From an uncultured Eubacterium sp. (GTDB lineage Bacteria > Bacillota_A > Clostridia > Lachnospirales > Lachnospiraceae), in contig CANTHI010000115.1 of NCBI GenBank assembly GCA_947653505.1, positions 1 through 9,089 of the forward strand: DNA of 9,089 nt, written 5' to 3'. This document shows, piece by piece, positions 1 through 5,109 of the stretch. A program made the translations under genes and the position numbers. Each line of letters starts with the position of its first letter. Within the stretch, counting starts at the first letter, position 1. The notes under the pieces were generated by a model that was not told the origin of the DNA, did not search any database, and was given only the letters and a program-made list of their open reading frames with translations.

Positions 1-2
1 TG

Positions 3-314
3 TCTTTTTATCTACATATTCTTCATAGACCTCTTTGTATGTTTGCTCCCATCTATTCCTTGTTCTGTGTGGCAGTTTTCTCCGGTTTCAGGCTGTACAG
101 GAGCATATGGAGGTTTGCCAGTTATGATGAACTGGCCAGGGTGCTGGCTTCTGTGGCGGTTGTCTCGGTTTTCCATATCGCCGGCATTACGGCAGCCTGC
201 CAGGTTATCGGGAACGGGGCAGTCCATCGGATGCCTTTGTTTTACTATGCTTTTGGCGTGGTGATGCAATGCTGGAAATGTATGAGCGTTATGGCTACTA
301 TAAAGATCATGTAG
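3..314 (+). pseudogene. Fragment of a CapD/WbpM-type polysaccharide biosynthesis protein (N-terminal membrane region)
   Basis: The frame is open from the window edge. It reads APIYSLFCVAVF, then a run with LYRSIWRFAS and YDELARV, which is the hallmark of the N-terminal membrane domain of CapD/WbpM-like nucleotide-sugar epimerases/dehydratases (established family pattern). Two hydrophobic segments follow, ending around MPLFYYAFGVVMQ. Family likeness stops at about base 269, and the remaining 15 codons are an out-of-frame reading of the phosphoglucomutase gene up to the TAG at 312-314. The NAD-binding and catalytic domains that should follow are missing, so no enzyme can be made. The first in-frame ATG is at 39, but the upstream codons are also open and the real start is probably outside the window. 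It may be a true gene remnant or the edge of a chimeric assembly. Confidence 0.6.
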
Positions 315-670
315 AGTCGATTACATTAAAGGGTATTGAAGGACTTGCCAAGATTCAGGAAATCATGAATACACTGCGTGAGGACGCACCGAAGGAAATC
401 GGCGGACTGAAAGTACTTGCAGCAAGGGATTATAAGACAGATACGATCCAGGATTTTACAACTGGTGAGACAAAACCGACCGGACTGCCAAACTCAAATG
501 TGCTTTATTATGAACTGGAAAATGATGCGTGGGTATGCGTCAGACCGTCCGGAACAGAACCAAAAGTGAAGTTCTATATTGGCGTAAAAGGCACTTCAAT
601 GGCGGATGCTGACGAAAAATCAGCTTCTCTTGGCACTCAGGTGCTGGATATGATCCAGAAAATGATTTAA
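269..670 (+). CDS. pgcA: Phosphoglucomutase/phosphomannomutase, C-terminal fragment (5' end missing)
   Basis: Alpha-D-phosphohexomutases interconvert sugar 1- and 6-phosphates for cell-wall and exopolysaccharide precursors. The 133 residues match the end of the roughly 570-residue firmicute type: YERYGYYKD near residue 5, a GLPNSNVLYYELEN stretch near residue 72, and the phosphate-binding loop RPSGTEPK at residues 92-99 of domain IV. Everything before this is missing, including the catalytic phosphoserine loop, the metal-binding aspartates and the sugar-binding loop, so the piece cannot be an active mutase. Homology seems to begin a few codons before the ATG (gat-gca at 263-268 reads DA, as expected in the family). 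The ATG at 269 is therefore an internal methionine, and it has no convincing ribosome binding site. The symbol follows B. subtilis pgcA and could equally be a general phospho-sugar mutase. The stop is TAA at 668-670. Confidence 0.75.
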   Translation: MLEMYERYGYYKDHVESITLKGIEGLAKIQEIMNTLREDAPKEIGGLKVLAARDYKTDTIQDFTTGETKPTGLPNSNVLYYELENDAWVCVRPSGTEPKVKFYIGVKGTSMADADEKSASLGTQVLDMIQKMI

Positions 671-694
671 GAAAAAGATAACGTCTAAAATGCT

Positions 695-712
695 GAAAAA
701 TGGGCATTTTTC
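695..712 (+). other. A/T-rich inverted repeat between pgm fragment and hup
   Basis: GAAAAATG and CATTTTTC form a perfect inverted repeat around GG, which gives a hairpin with a 4-base loop if the inner two pairs stay open. It sits 25 bases after the phosphoglucomutase stop and directly against the -35 box of the hup promoter. It could be a weak terminator for the upstream gene, or an operator. The stem has almost no GC, so termination strength is doubtful. Confidence 0.3.
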
Positions 713-714
713 GC

Positions 715-743
715 TTGACAAACCGTGGAAAAGTTAGTATAAA
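715..743 (+). promoter_or_regulatory. Sigma-A promoter of hup
   Basis: A consensus -35 TTGACA (715-720) is separated by 17 bases from a -10 TATAAA (738-743). This is close to the ideal housekeeping promoter and fits the very high expression usual for HU. Transcription would start near 750 and give a leader of about 75 bases before the ATG at 826. Confidence 0.8.
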
Positions 744-825
744 TATATTCGTAAGTATTTTGGAGAAGATGAGTTCCGATTCTTATTAATAACAATACTA
801 TAATTAATCCACAGGAGGAGTAGAA

Positions 826-1101
826 ATGAACAAAGCGGAATTAGTTGCAGCTATTGCTGACAAAGCTGAATTATCCAAAAAAGATGCGGACGCAGCTTTA
901 AAAGCTTTTACAGACGTTGTTGCTGAAGAGCTCAGGAAAGGGGAGAAGATCCAGTTAGTCGGCTTCGGAACTTTCGAAGTATCTGAACGGGCAGCCAGAA
1001 CGGGCAGAAATCCACAGACAGGTGAAGAGATGACCATTCCGGCATCAAAGGCACCAAAGTTTAAGGCAGGAAAAGCATTGAAGGATTTAATGAACGAATA
1101 A
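826..1101 (+). CDS. hup: HU-family DNA-binding protein
   Basis: This is a small, basic, dimeric nucleoid protein that bends and compacts DNA with little sequence specificity. The 91 residues are the normal family length and align from end to end: helical dimerisation half at residues 1-40, the GFGTFEV signature at 46-52, and the DNA-gripping beta arm with [10 protein letters not shown] at 58-67, whose Asn-Pro (62-63) is the intercalating tip. It closes with the [17 protein letters not shown] tail. The start is fixed by AGGAGGAG at 813-820, five bases before the ATG. It has its own promoter and its own terminator, so it is mainly a single-gene transcript, although rqcP follows within 70 bases. 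HU next to rqcP/yabO is a common arrangement in clostridia. Confidence 0.97.
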   Translation: MNKAELVAAIADKAELSKKDADAALKAFTDVVAEELRKGEKIQLVGFGTFEVSERAARTGRNPQTGEEMTIPASKAPKFKAGKALKDLMNE

Positions 1102-1108
1102 ATCTTTG

Positions 1109-1141
1109 AAAAAGGGGCTGCAGGTTTTGCGGCCCCTTTTT
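1109..1141 (+). terminator. Rho-independent terminator of hup
   Basis: GGGGCTGC (1114-1121) pairs with GCGGCCCC (1129-1136) in an 8-bp stem with one U-G pair and a 7-base loop. It is flanked by AAAAA on the left and a TTTTT run on the right (1137-1141). It lies 7 bases after the hup stop. Confidence 0.9.
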
Positions 1142-1167
1142 GATGGTAAAATCTGGAAAGGACTATT

Positions 1168-1407
1168 ATGAGATTAGATAAATTTTTAAAAGTATCACGG
1201 CTGATCAAGCGGCGGACCGTGGCAAATGAAGCCTGTGACGCCGGAAGGGTGCTGGTGAATGACAAACCGGCGAAAGCGTCGGTTCACGTAAAGGCAGGGG
1301 ATACGATAGAGATTTTGTTTGGGACAAAATCGGTAAAGGTCCGTGTGCTGGATATCCAGGATACGACGAAAAAAGAACAGGCAAAAGAATTGTTTGAGTA
1401 TTTATAA
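1168..1407 (+). CDS. rqcP: S4-domain RNA-binding protein RqcP (YabO)
   Basis: RqcP (Hsp15-like, formerly YabO) binds 23S rRNA and peptidyl-tRNA on obstructed 50S subunits. With RqcH it drives poly-alanine tailing of stalled nascent chains, the bacterial ribosome quality-control pathway. The 79-residue protein is nearly all S4 domain: MRLDKFLKVSRLIKRRTVAN at the start, then the ACDAGRVLVNDKPAKAS core (about residues 22-38) and the VKAGDTIEI strand (41-49). A short basic and acidic tail ends in KELFEYL. GGAAAGGA at 1155-1162 sits five bases before the ATG. No promoter is visible between the hup terminator and this gene, so it probably depends on read-through or a promoter inside hup. It is closed by a hairpin three bases after its stop. 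Confidence 0.93.
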   Translation: MRLDKFLKVSRLIKRRTVANEACDAGRVLVNDKPAKASVHVKAGDTIEILFGTKSVKVRVLDIQDTTKKEQAKELFEYL

Positions 1408-1410
1408 TAG

Positions 1411-1444
1411 GAAGCAGCTGTTTTTGAAATCTGACAGCTGCTTC
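1411..1444 (+). terminator. Perfect 11-bp hairpin after rqcP
   Basis: GAAGCAGCTGT (1411-1421) and ACAGCTGCTTC (1434-1444) pair perfectly around a 12-base loop, starting just after the tandem stops TAA TAG of rqcP. There is no T run after it, so it is a terminator-like or RNA-end-protecting hairpin rather than a classic intrinsic terminator. It separates rqcP from the sporulation promoter that begins at 1446. Confidence 0.55.
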
Positions 1445-1445
1445 G

Positions 1446-1474
1446 TCATATATTCCGGACTCCGTACATATAAT
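1446..1474 (+). promoter_or_regulatory. Candidate sigma-E promoter of yabP-yabQ
   Basis: TCATATA (1446-1452) matches six of seven bases of the sigma-E -35 (KMATATT). CATATAAT (1467-1474) matches seven of eight of the -10 (CATACAHT). The spacer is 14 bases, which is normal for sigma-E. In B. subtilis yabP and yabQ are sigma-E dependent mother-cell genes, so both position and motif agree. The leader to yabP would be about 150 bases. Confidence 0.55.
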
Positions 1475-1504
1475 TTATTAGAGCAGGGCTTATCCGGCTA
1501 TCGT

Positions 1505-1532
1505 TTGGAACTAACTGTTTACAGGTTATAAT
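1505..1532 (+). promoter_or_regulatory. Possible sigma-A promoter upstream of yabP
   Basis: TTGGAA (1505-1510), a 16-base spacer and a perfect TATAAT (1527-1532) form a moderate housekeeping promoter. It would give vegetative transcription of the operon, which the cell-division gene divIC needs if it has no closer promoter. The -35 is imperfect, so the call is tentative. Confidence 0.35.
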
Positions 1533-1629
1533 GATAGCTCCGGAGGCGGCCTGTACACGCTGCTATGGATGCTGCGGCGGGGGTGGCAGCGGTTATACTA
1601 TAATTTGGACAAGAATGGAGGATAAGGAT

Positions 1630-1923
1630 ATGGATGAGAGGATGGAAAAAAATCAGTCGAAAGCGCACAAAATCCTGCTTACGAACCGGAAAACGGTTGC
1701 ATTTACGGGGGTTTTGGATGTGCTTTCTTTTGATGTATCGGAAATACTGCTGGAGACGGAGCAGGGTATGCTTCTGATCAAAGGCAATGACCTGCATGTA
1801 AACCGGCTGACATTGGAAAAAGGAGAAGTGGATGTGGAAGGCAGGATCGACAGTCTGGCTTATTCGGATGCAGGCGGTGGGAAGAAAGCGGCGGAAAGCC
1901 TGTTGGGAAGAATATTCAGATGA
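1630..1923 (+). CDS. yabP: Sporulation protein YabP
   Basis: YabP is a small mother-cell sporulation protein of the YabP/YqfC family, required with YabQ for proper spore cortex/coat formation; its biochemical role is unknown. The 97 residues carry the family core: LLTNRKTVAFTGVLDVLSFD (about 16-35), then EILLETEQGMLLIKGNDLHVNRL (38-60) and LEKGEVDVEGRIDSLAYS (62-79). The protein ends LLGRIFR. The frame is open back to an ATG at 1531, but that extension (Cys/Gly-rich) resembles nothing in the family. GGAGG at 1617-1621 lies 8 bases before the ATG at 1630, which is why that start is chosen; 1615 and 1642 are other in-frame ATGs. The stop overlaps the yabQ start (ATGA), indicating translational coupling. 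Confidence 0.92.
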   Translation: MDERMEKNQSKAHKILLTNRKTVAFTGVLDVLSFDVSEILLETEQGMLLIKGNDLHVNRLTLEKGEVDVEGRIDSLAYSDAGGGKKAAESLLGRIFR

Positions 1924-2417
1924 TGACGGTCAGTGAAAGTATTTTTCGTGAGTTGGATTTTTTTGCGGTTTCTTTTATGCTTGGGATGGCGCTTGTGCTC
2001 GTATATGACTGTCTTAGAATTTTGCGGCGGATTGTCCGGCATGGGATCCTGTGGATCTCTCTGGAGGATTTGTGCTACTGGGTCGCTACAGCCTTTGTCA
2101 TCTTTGCGATGCTGTATCAGAAAAATGACGGGCTGATCCGGGGATTTTCCATTGGGGGAATTGTACTGGGGATGTTTTTGTATAATCAGTACATCAGCCG
2201 CTATACCGTAAAGTACATCGCACGCATGTTAAAGAAGATCATCCGGCTGATACATAAAATATGCAGGTTTGTGCTGACGCCATTTCGTAAAGCTGCAAAG
2301 AAAATATCAAACAAGAGTTCGATTCTGGCGGCCAGAGGGAGAAAATTTAAAAAATATTTAAATAAGCGGTTGAAAAGAGCAGGCAAATTGATTAAAATAG
2401 GAATAGTAAAAAAATAA
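1920..2417 (+). CDS. yabQ: Spore cortex biosynthesis membrane protein YabQ
   Basis: YabQ is a mother-cell integral membrane protein needed for spore cortex assembly. The 165-residue product has three hydrophobic segments at about residues 14-29, 52-66 and 76-90. They carry typical wording such as FFAVSFMLGMALVLVYDCLRILRR and LEDLCYWVATAFVIFAMLYQ. A long, strongly basic C-terminal tail follows (about 98-165, rich in Lys/Arg) and is presumably cytosolic. The ATG overlaps the yabP stop by four bases; a second ATG directly follows at 1923. GGGAAG at 1905-1910 is a fair ribosome binding site. The tail is lysine-rich, with runs such as GRKFKKYLNKRLKRAGK, and is less conserved than the membrane part. 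Assignment rests on both sequence and position between yabP and divIC. Confidence 0.9.
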   Translation: MMTVSESIFRELDFFAVSFMLGMALVLVYDCLRILRRIVRHGILWISLEDLCYWVATAFVIFAMLYQKNDGLIRGFSIGGIVLGMFLYNQYISRYTVKYIARMLKKIIRLIHKICRFVLTPFRKAAKKISNKSSILAARGRKFKKYLNKRLKRAGKLIKIGIVKK

Positions 2418-2419
2418 GG

Positions 2420-2434
2420 TGGCAGAAACTGCCA
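2420..2434 (+). other. Small hairpin between yabQ and divIC
   Basis: TGGCAG and CTGCCA form a perfect 6-bp stem with an AAA loop, immediately after the yabQ stop and next to the ribosome binding region of divIC. There is no T run, so it is not a terminator. It could stabilise the transcript or affect divIC initiation. Confidence 0.35.
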
Positions 2435-2455
2435 ATGGAAGGACGAGAGGTTAGC

Positions 2456-2752
2456 ATGAGTCGCAGATATAGCAGCCATAAGGCAAATCAGACAGGAAAG
2501 ATGTGTATTACTGTGATCGTTCTTGCTATGATCGGGGTAATGTCTGTGCAGATTGTGACCCTTTACAAAAAGGACCAGCAGTTTATCGCACAGGAGGCGC
2601 TGCTTGAAAAGCAGAAGGAAGAAGAACTGGCAAGACAGCAGGAAATAGAAGATTACGAAGCTTATACGAAGACGCAGGAATTTATTGAAGATACGGCGAA
2701 GAGCAAGCTGGGGCTTGTGTATAAGGATGAGATTATCTTTAAGGAAAAATGA
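2456..2752 (+). CDS. divIC: Septum formation initiator DivIC (FtsB-like)
   Basis: DivIC is a bitopic membrane protein that joins FtsL and DivIB in the divisome and helps activate septal peptidoglycan synthesis. The 98 residues show the expected plan. There is a short basic cytosolic N terminus, one membrane segment at about 18-37 (ITVIVLAMIGVMSVQIVTLY), an outside coiled coil rich in Glu/Gln/Lys at about 42-68, and the C-terminal motif FIEDTAKSKLGLVYKDEIIF (76-95) typical of FtsB/DivIC proteins. An in-frame ATG at 2435 would add seven residues. GAGAGG at 2445-2450 lies five bases before the ATG at 2456, so that start is preferred. The gene is the last of the yabP-yabQ-divIC unit and is followed by a strong terminator. 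The yabR (S1 domain) gene that follows divIC in B. subtilis is absent. Confidence 0.9.
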   Translation: MSRRYSSHKANQTGKMCITVIVLAMIGVMSVQIVTLYKKDQQFIAQEALLEKQKEEELARQQEIEDYEAYTKTQEFIEDTAKSKLGLVYKDEIIFKEK

Positions 2753-2773
2753 ATCGTGGGGTCAGGTATAAGG

Positions 2774-2802
2774 AAAAGATCTGGTGAGTGCCGGGTCTTT
2801 TT
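2774..2802 (+). terminator. Rho-independent terminator after divIC
   Basis: AAAAGATCTGG (2774-2784) pairs with CCGGGTCTTTT (2791-2801) over 11 bp with two U-G pairs and a 6-base loop, and ends in a TTTTT run (2798-2802). It closes the yabP-yabQ-divIC transcript 21 bases after the divIC stop. Confidence 0.85.
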
Positions 2803-2920
2803 ATTATAGGATTCAGCAGTTGTCCATACGGTACTTCAAAAACCTGAATGGCTTAGAATCGACTCAAAAATTGTTTTGAACAGATAAAAGCACGAATAAA
2901 AAATAAATATCAGAACACCG

Positions 2921-2954
2921 TTTGACAAACATTGCAAAAGTCTCTTTTTATAAT
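2921..2954 (+). promoter_or_regulatory. Spo0A-type promoter of spoIIE with a 21-bp spacer
   Basis: A perfect -35 TTGACA (2922-2927) and a perfect -10 TATAAT (2949-2954) are 21 bases apart, too far for unaided sigma-A RNA polymerase. B. subtilis spoIIE is known to have the same 21-bp arrangement and to need phosphorylated Spo0A. TTTGACA at 2921-2927 is, on the other strand, TGTCAAA, six of seven matches to the Spo0A box TGTCGAA. Weaker five-of-seven boxes read on the minus strand lie at 2858-2864 and 2876-2882. Together these suggest direct Spo0A~P control. Confidence 0.75.
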
Positions 2955-2960
2955 GGCTGT

Positions 2961-3082
2961 CATATGCCGCCAGTGAAGGCTGCAGCTGGAAGGGTTACTG
3001 TTTCACCAGAACCTTGTATCACGCAGATGGCGGTACATGGAGCGGACAGGCTCCGGATTATCGAATGATTGGAGGATGCAGG
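2961..3082 (+). other. spoIIE leader with possible RNA structure and a small open frame
   Basis: This is the roughly 120-base stretch between the predicted start of transcription and spoIIE; with 2753-2960 it completes a 330-base gap between genes. CCGCCA (2967-2972) can pair with TGGCGG (3028-3033), and GGAGC (3039-3043) with GCTCC (3050-3054). A 34-codon frame runs from ATG 2964 to TGA 3066-3068, just before the spoIIE ribosome binding site. None of this matches a named riboswitch I recognise. No tRNA gene was found here. Confidence 0.35.
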
Positions 3083-4918
3083 ATGAAGAGACTGAGTGTC
3101 AGACAGGTGATTTTATACGTAGGAGGAATTTTGATGTGTCAGGTATCATGGATGGGCTGTTTTCCGCTGATACCGGCATTTTTTACGGCAGTGTGCCTGG
3201 AGGATGCGGCAAGGGGAGCGATTTACGCTGCGATGCTTGCGGGGATTGTTTTATTTGTGCCGGTTGCGGCGGCAGTTAAATATCTGATGGCAATGTTTGT
3301 GATTGTGATTACGATCAGACTATTTGAATGGGCGGAAGGACGGTGCAGCGTATTATGTGCCGCGGCCGCTGCGGCGATAGCGACGTTTATGATGTCGCTG
3401 TCCGGTGAACTGCTCAACGTCCGGCAGACATCGGGATTCGCAGTCAGTCTGCTGGAAGCGGTATTTGTATTCTCAGCGGTGATGCTTGGCACCAGATTTG
3501 TAGATTTTTTTATGCAGATCAGTCTTGCGCCGCAGAAAGAGGATGTGGATCACTATCAGGAAACAAGACTTGTTACTTATGCGGATTCATTTAGCGGGCT
3601 GTCTAAGATTTTTTCACGTATGAGCTCGGTACAGAAAGTGCTGTCAGATGAACAGATGGGAAAGATCCAGAATGAGCTGACCGGAACGCTTTGTATCAAC
3701 TGCAATCAGTGTGCCGTGTGCTGGGAAAAGGAAGAAAGTCCGATGTATTCTTATCTGGCTTATATGCTGCAGTCGCTGCAGCGTACGGGCGAGGCGGATC
3801 ATGAAATTGTAGTACAGATGCAGGAATATTGTCCTTATACGGATGCGGTGATTCAGGAGGGGATCCGTATTTTTGAAAAAGCGAGACTCAATCTGGCGTG
3901 GTATAACCGTCTGCTGGAAAACCGGGAAATTATAGCGCAGCAGCTGGATGCAATGGCGTATATTATGGAAGACTGTGCAAACGAGAAAAATGAGATTACG
4001 CAGCAAAACCGCCAGCTGCTGGCAGAAGTAAAGTACCGTGCCAGAGAGCGGGGCGTCATTGTACAAAAGCCGCATGTATATGAAAATAAAAACGGGCGGT
4101 GGCAGTTTACGTGTGATGCTTATGCGAAAAACGGCAGCTGCATCAGTATGAAGGAGCTTGCCAAAGCGGTTTCAGCCGGACTGGAGCGCAATATGCGCCC
4201 GCACAGGGATGAGCGTGCAATGGTCAGTCCGCAGGGAGCAGTGGTCGTATTTGAAGAAGATACGTGTTTTCATGAGACGCATGCGGTAGCGCGCATGGTC
4301 AAAGACGGCGGACGGGTATCGGGAGATAATTATTCATTTCTGGAGATGGATAACGGCCAGATGGCGATGATGCTGTCCGATGGGATGGGCTCCGGCAGCA
4401 ATGCCTGCAAGGAAAGCGAGCTGGTGCTGGAGCTTTTGGAAAAGTTTCTGGAGGCAGGTTTTTCTGAGGAGACTGCTCTTAAGATGATGAACTCGGCAAT
4501 GGTCATCCGCGGAGAAGACGATCAGTATTCTACCGTGGATATCTGTTCGCTGGATCTGTATACCGGAATCTGCCATCTGTATAAAATAGGTGCCGCGACG
4601 ACATTTATTAAACACCGGGATTTTGTGGAGCAGGTGGAATCGGACTCACTGCCTGTTGGGGTTACGCACCGGATTGAGACAGGCAATACAAAAAAACAGC
4701 TGGCGGACGGTGATTTCCTTGTCATGATGACAGATGGTGTGTTAGAATATCTGCAGGAAGAGGATCCGGATCTGGTGATGTGCAGAATGCTGAAAGAGCT
4801 GTCGGTAAAGCATCCGGGACAGATGGCGGATGCGATACTGGAAGAGGTACTGGAGCGTACCGGGGGAAAAGCGCCGGATGATATGACGATTCTTGTATGC
4901 GGCATATGGGAAAAATAA
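3083..4918 (+). CDS. spoIIE: Stage II sporulation protein E, membrane PP2C phosphatase
   Basis: SpoIIE dephosphorylates the anti-anti-sigma factor SpoIIAA and so releases sigma-F in the forespore; it also binds FtsZ and helps place the polar septum. The 611-residue protein has a membrane domain with about five or six hydrophobic segments within residues 8-140, and a cytosolic central region at about 150-395. That region holds a cysteine cluster at 204, 207, 210 and 213 followed by Trp214. A PP2C domain spans about 395-611. Its metal-binding aspartates are visible in SGDNYS (Asp415), SDGMGSG (Asp433), MTDGVLE (Asp551) and PDDMTILV (Asp599/600). The membrane part is about half that of B. subtilis SpoIIE (827 aa, ten segments). 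The frame is open to an ATG at 3014, but GGAGG at 3071-3075, seven bases before the ATG at 3083, decides the start. No terminator separates it from tilS. Confidence 0.95.
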   Translation: MKRLSVRQVILYVGGILMCQVSWMGCFPLIPAFFTAVCLEDAARGAIYAAMLAGIVLFVPVAAAVKYLMAMFVIVITIRLFEWAEGRCSVLCAAAAAAIATFMMSLSGELLNVRQTSGFAVSLLEAVFVFSAVMLGTRFVDFFMQISLAPQKEDVDHYQETRLVTYADSFSGLSKIFSRMSSVQKVLSDEQMGKIQNELTGTLCINCNQCAVCWEKEESPMYSYLAYMLQSLQRTGEADHEIVVQMQEYCPYTDAVIQEGIRIFEKARLNLAWYNRLLENREIIAQQLDAMAYIMEDCANEKNEITQQNRQLLAEVKYRARERGVIVQKPHVYENKNGRWQFTCDAYAKNGSCISMKELAKAVSAGLERNMRPHRDERAMVSPQGAVVVFEEDTCFHETHAVARMVKDGGRVSGDNYSFLEMDNGQMAMMLSDGMGSGSNACKESELVLELLEKFLEAGFSEETALKMMNSAMVIRGEDDQYSTVDICSLDLYTGICHLYKIGAATTFIKHRDFVEQVESDSLPVGVTHRIETGNTKKQLADGDFLVMMTDGVLEYLQEEDPDLVMCRMLKELSVKHPGQMADAILEEVLERTGGKAPDDMTILVCGIWEK

Positions 4919-5064
4919 TCCGGACAGAAAACGGGGATATGAACAGGATAACAGGAGTGATATGGACGGATCAGATGGATGATGCAGACAGTATGGACTG
5001 GCAGGAATATGAGTGGTGCAGATATATAGATCTTAAAGCTGCAGGAATGATACGGAAAGAATAA
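4906..5064 (+). CDS. Possible small ORF between spoIIE and tilS (52 aa)
   Basis: A 53-codon open frame begins at an ATG inside the last codons of spoIIE (+1 frame, 13-base overlap) and runs across most of the gap to a TAA. The product would be acidic in the middle and Trp/Met-rich (ITGVIWTDQMDDADSMDWQ and onward), with no membrane segment or known motif. No ribosome binding site stands before the ATG at 4906 (or the ATG at 4897). An internal ATG at 4939 has only GGGG at 4933-4936, too close for good spacing. It could be translated by coupling to the spoIIE stop, be a decayed gene, or be chance. I do not recognise it. Confidence 0.25.
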   Translation: MGKIIRTENGDMNRITGVIWTDQMDDADSMDWQEYEWCRYIDLKAAGMIRKE

Positions 5065-5109
5065 AACAAAAAATGGATGATGCACAGGAGAAAAACGGAG
5101 AATAGAAAA

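Noticed and set aside
1..45. On the minus strand, 1-45 reads like a coding piece (EQTYKEVYEEYVDKK)
   Set aside because: Only about 15 codons look protein-like and the + strand CapD-like frame covers the same bases; too short at a window edge to support another breakpoint.
1531..1629. Extension of yabP to the ATG at 1531
   Set aside because: The added residues are Cys/Gly-rich and unlike YabP, while a good ribosome binding site points to the ATG at 1630.
3014..3082. Start of spoIIE at the ATG at 3014
   Set aside because: No ribosome binding site there; GGAGG at 3071-3075 fits the ATG at 3083, which begins directly before the first membrane segment.
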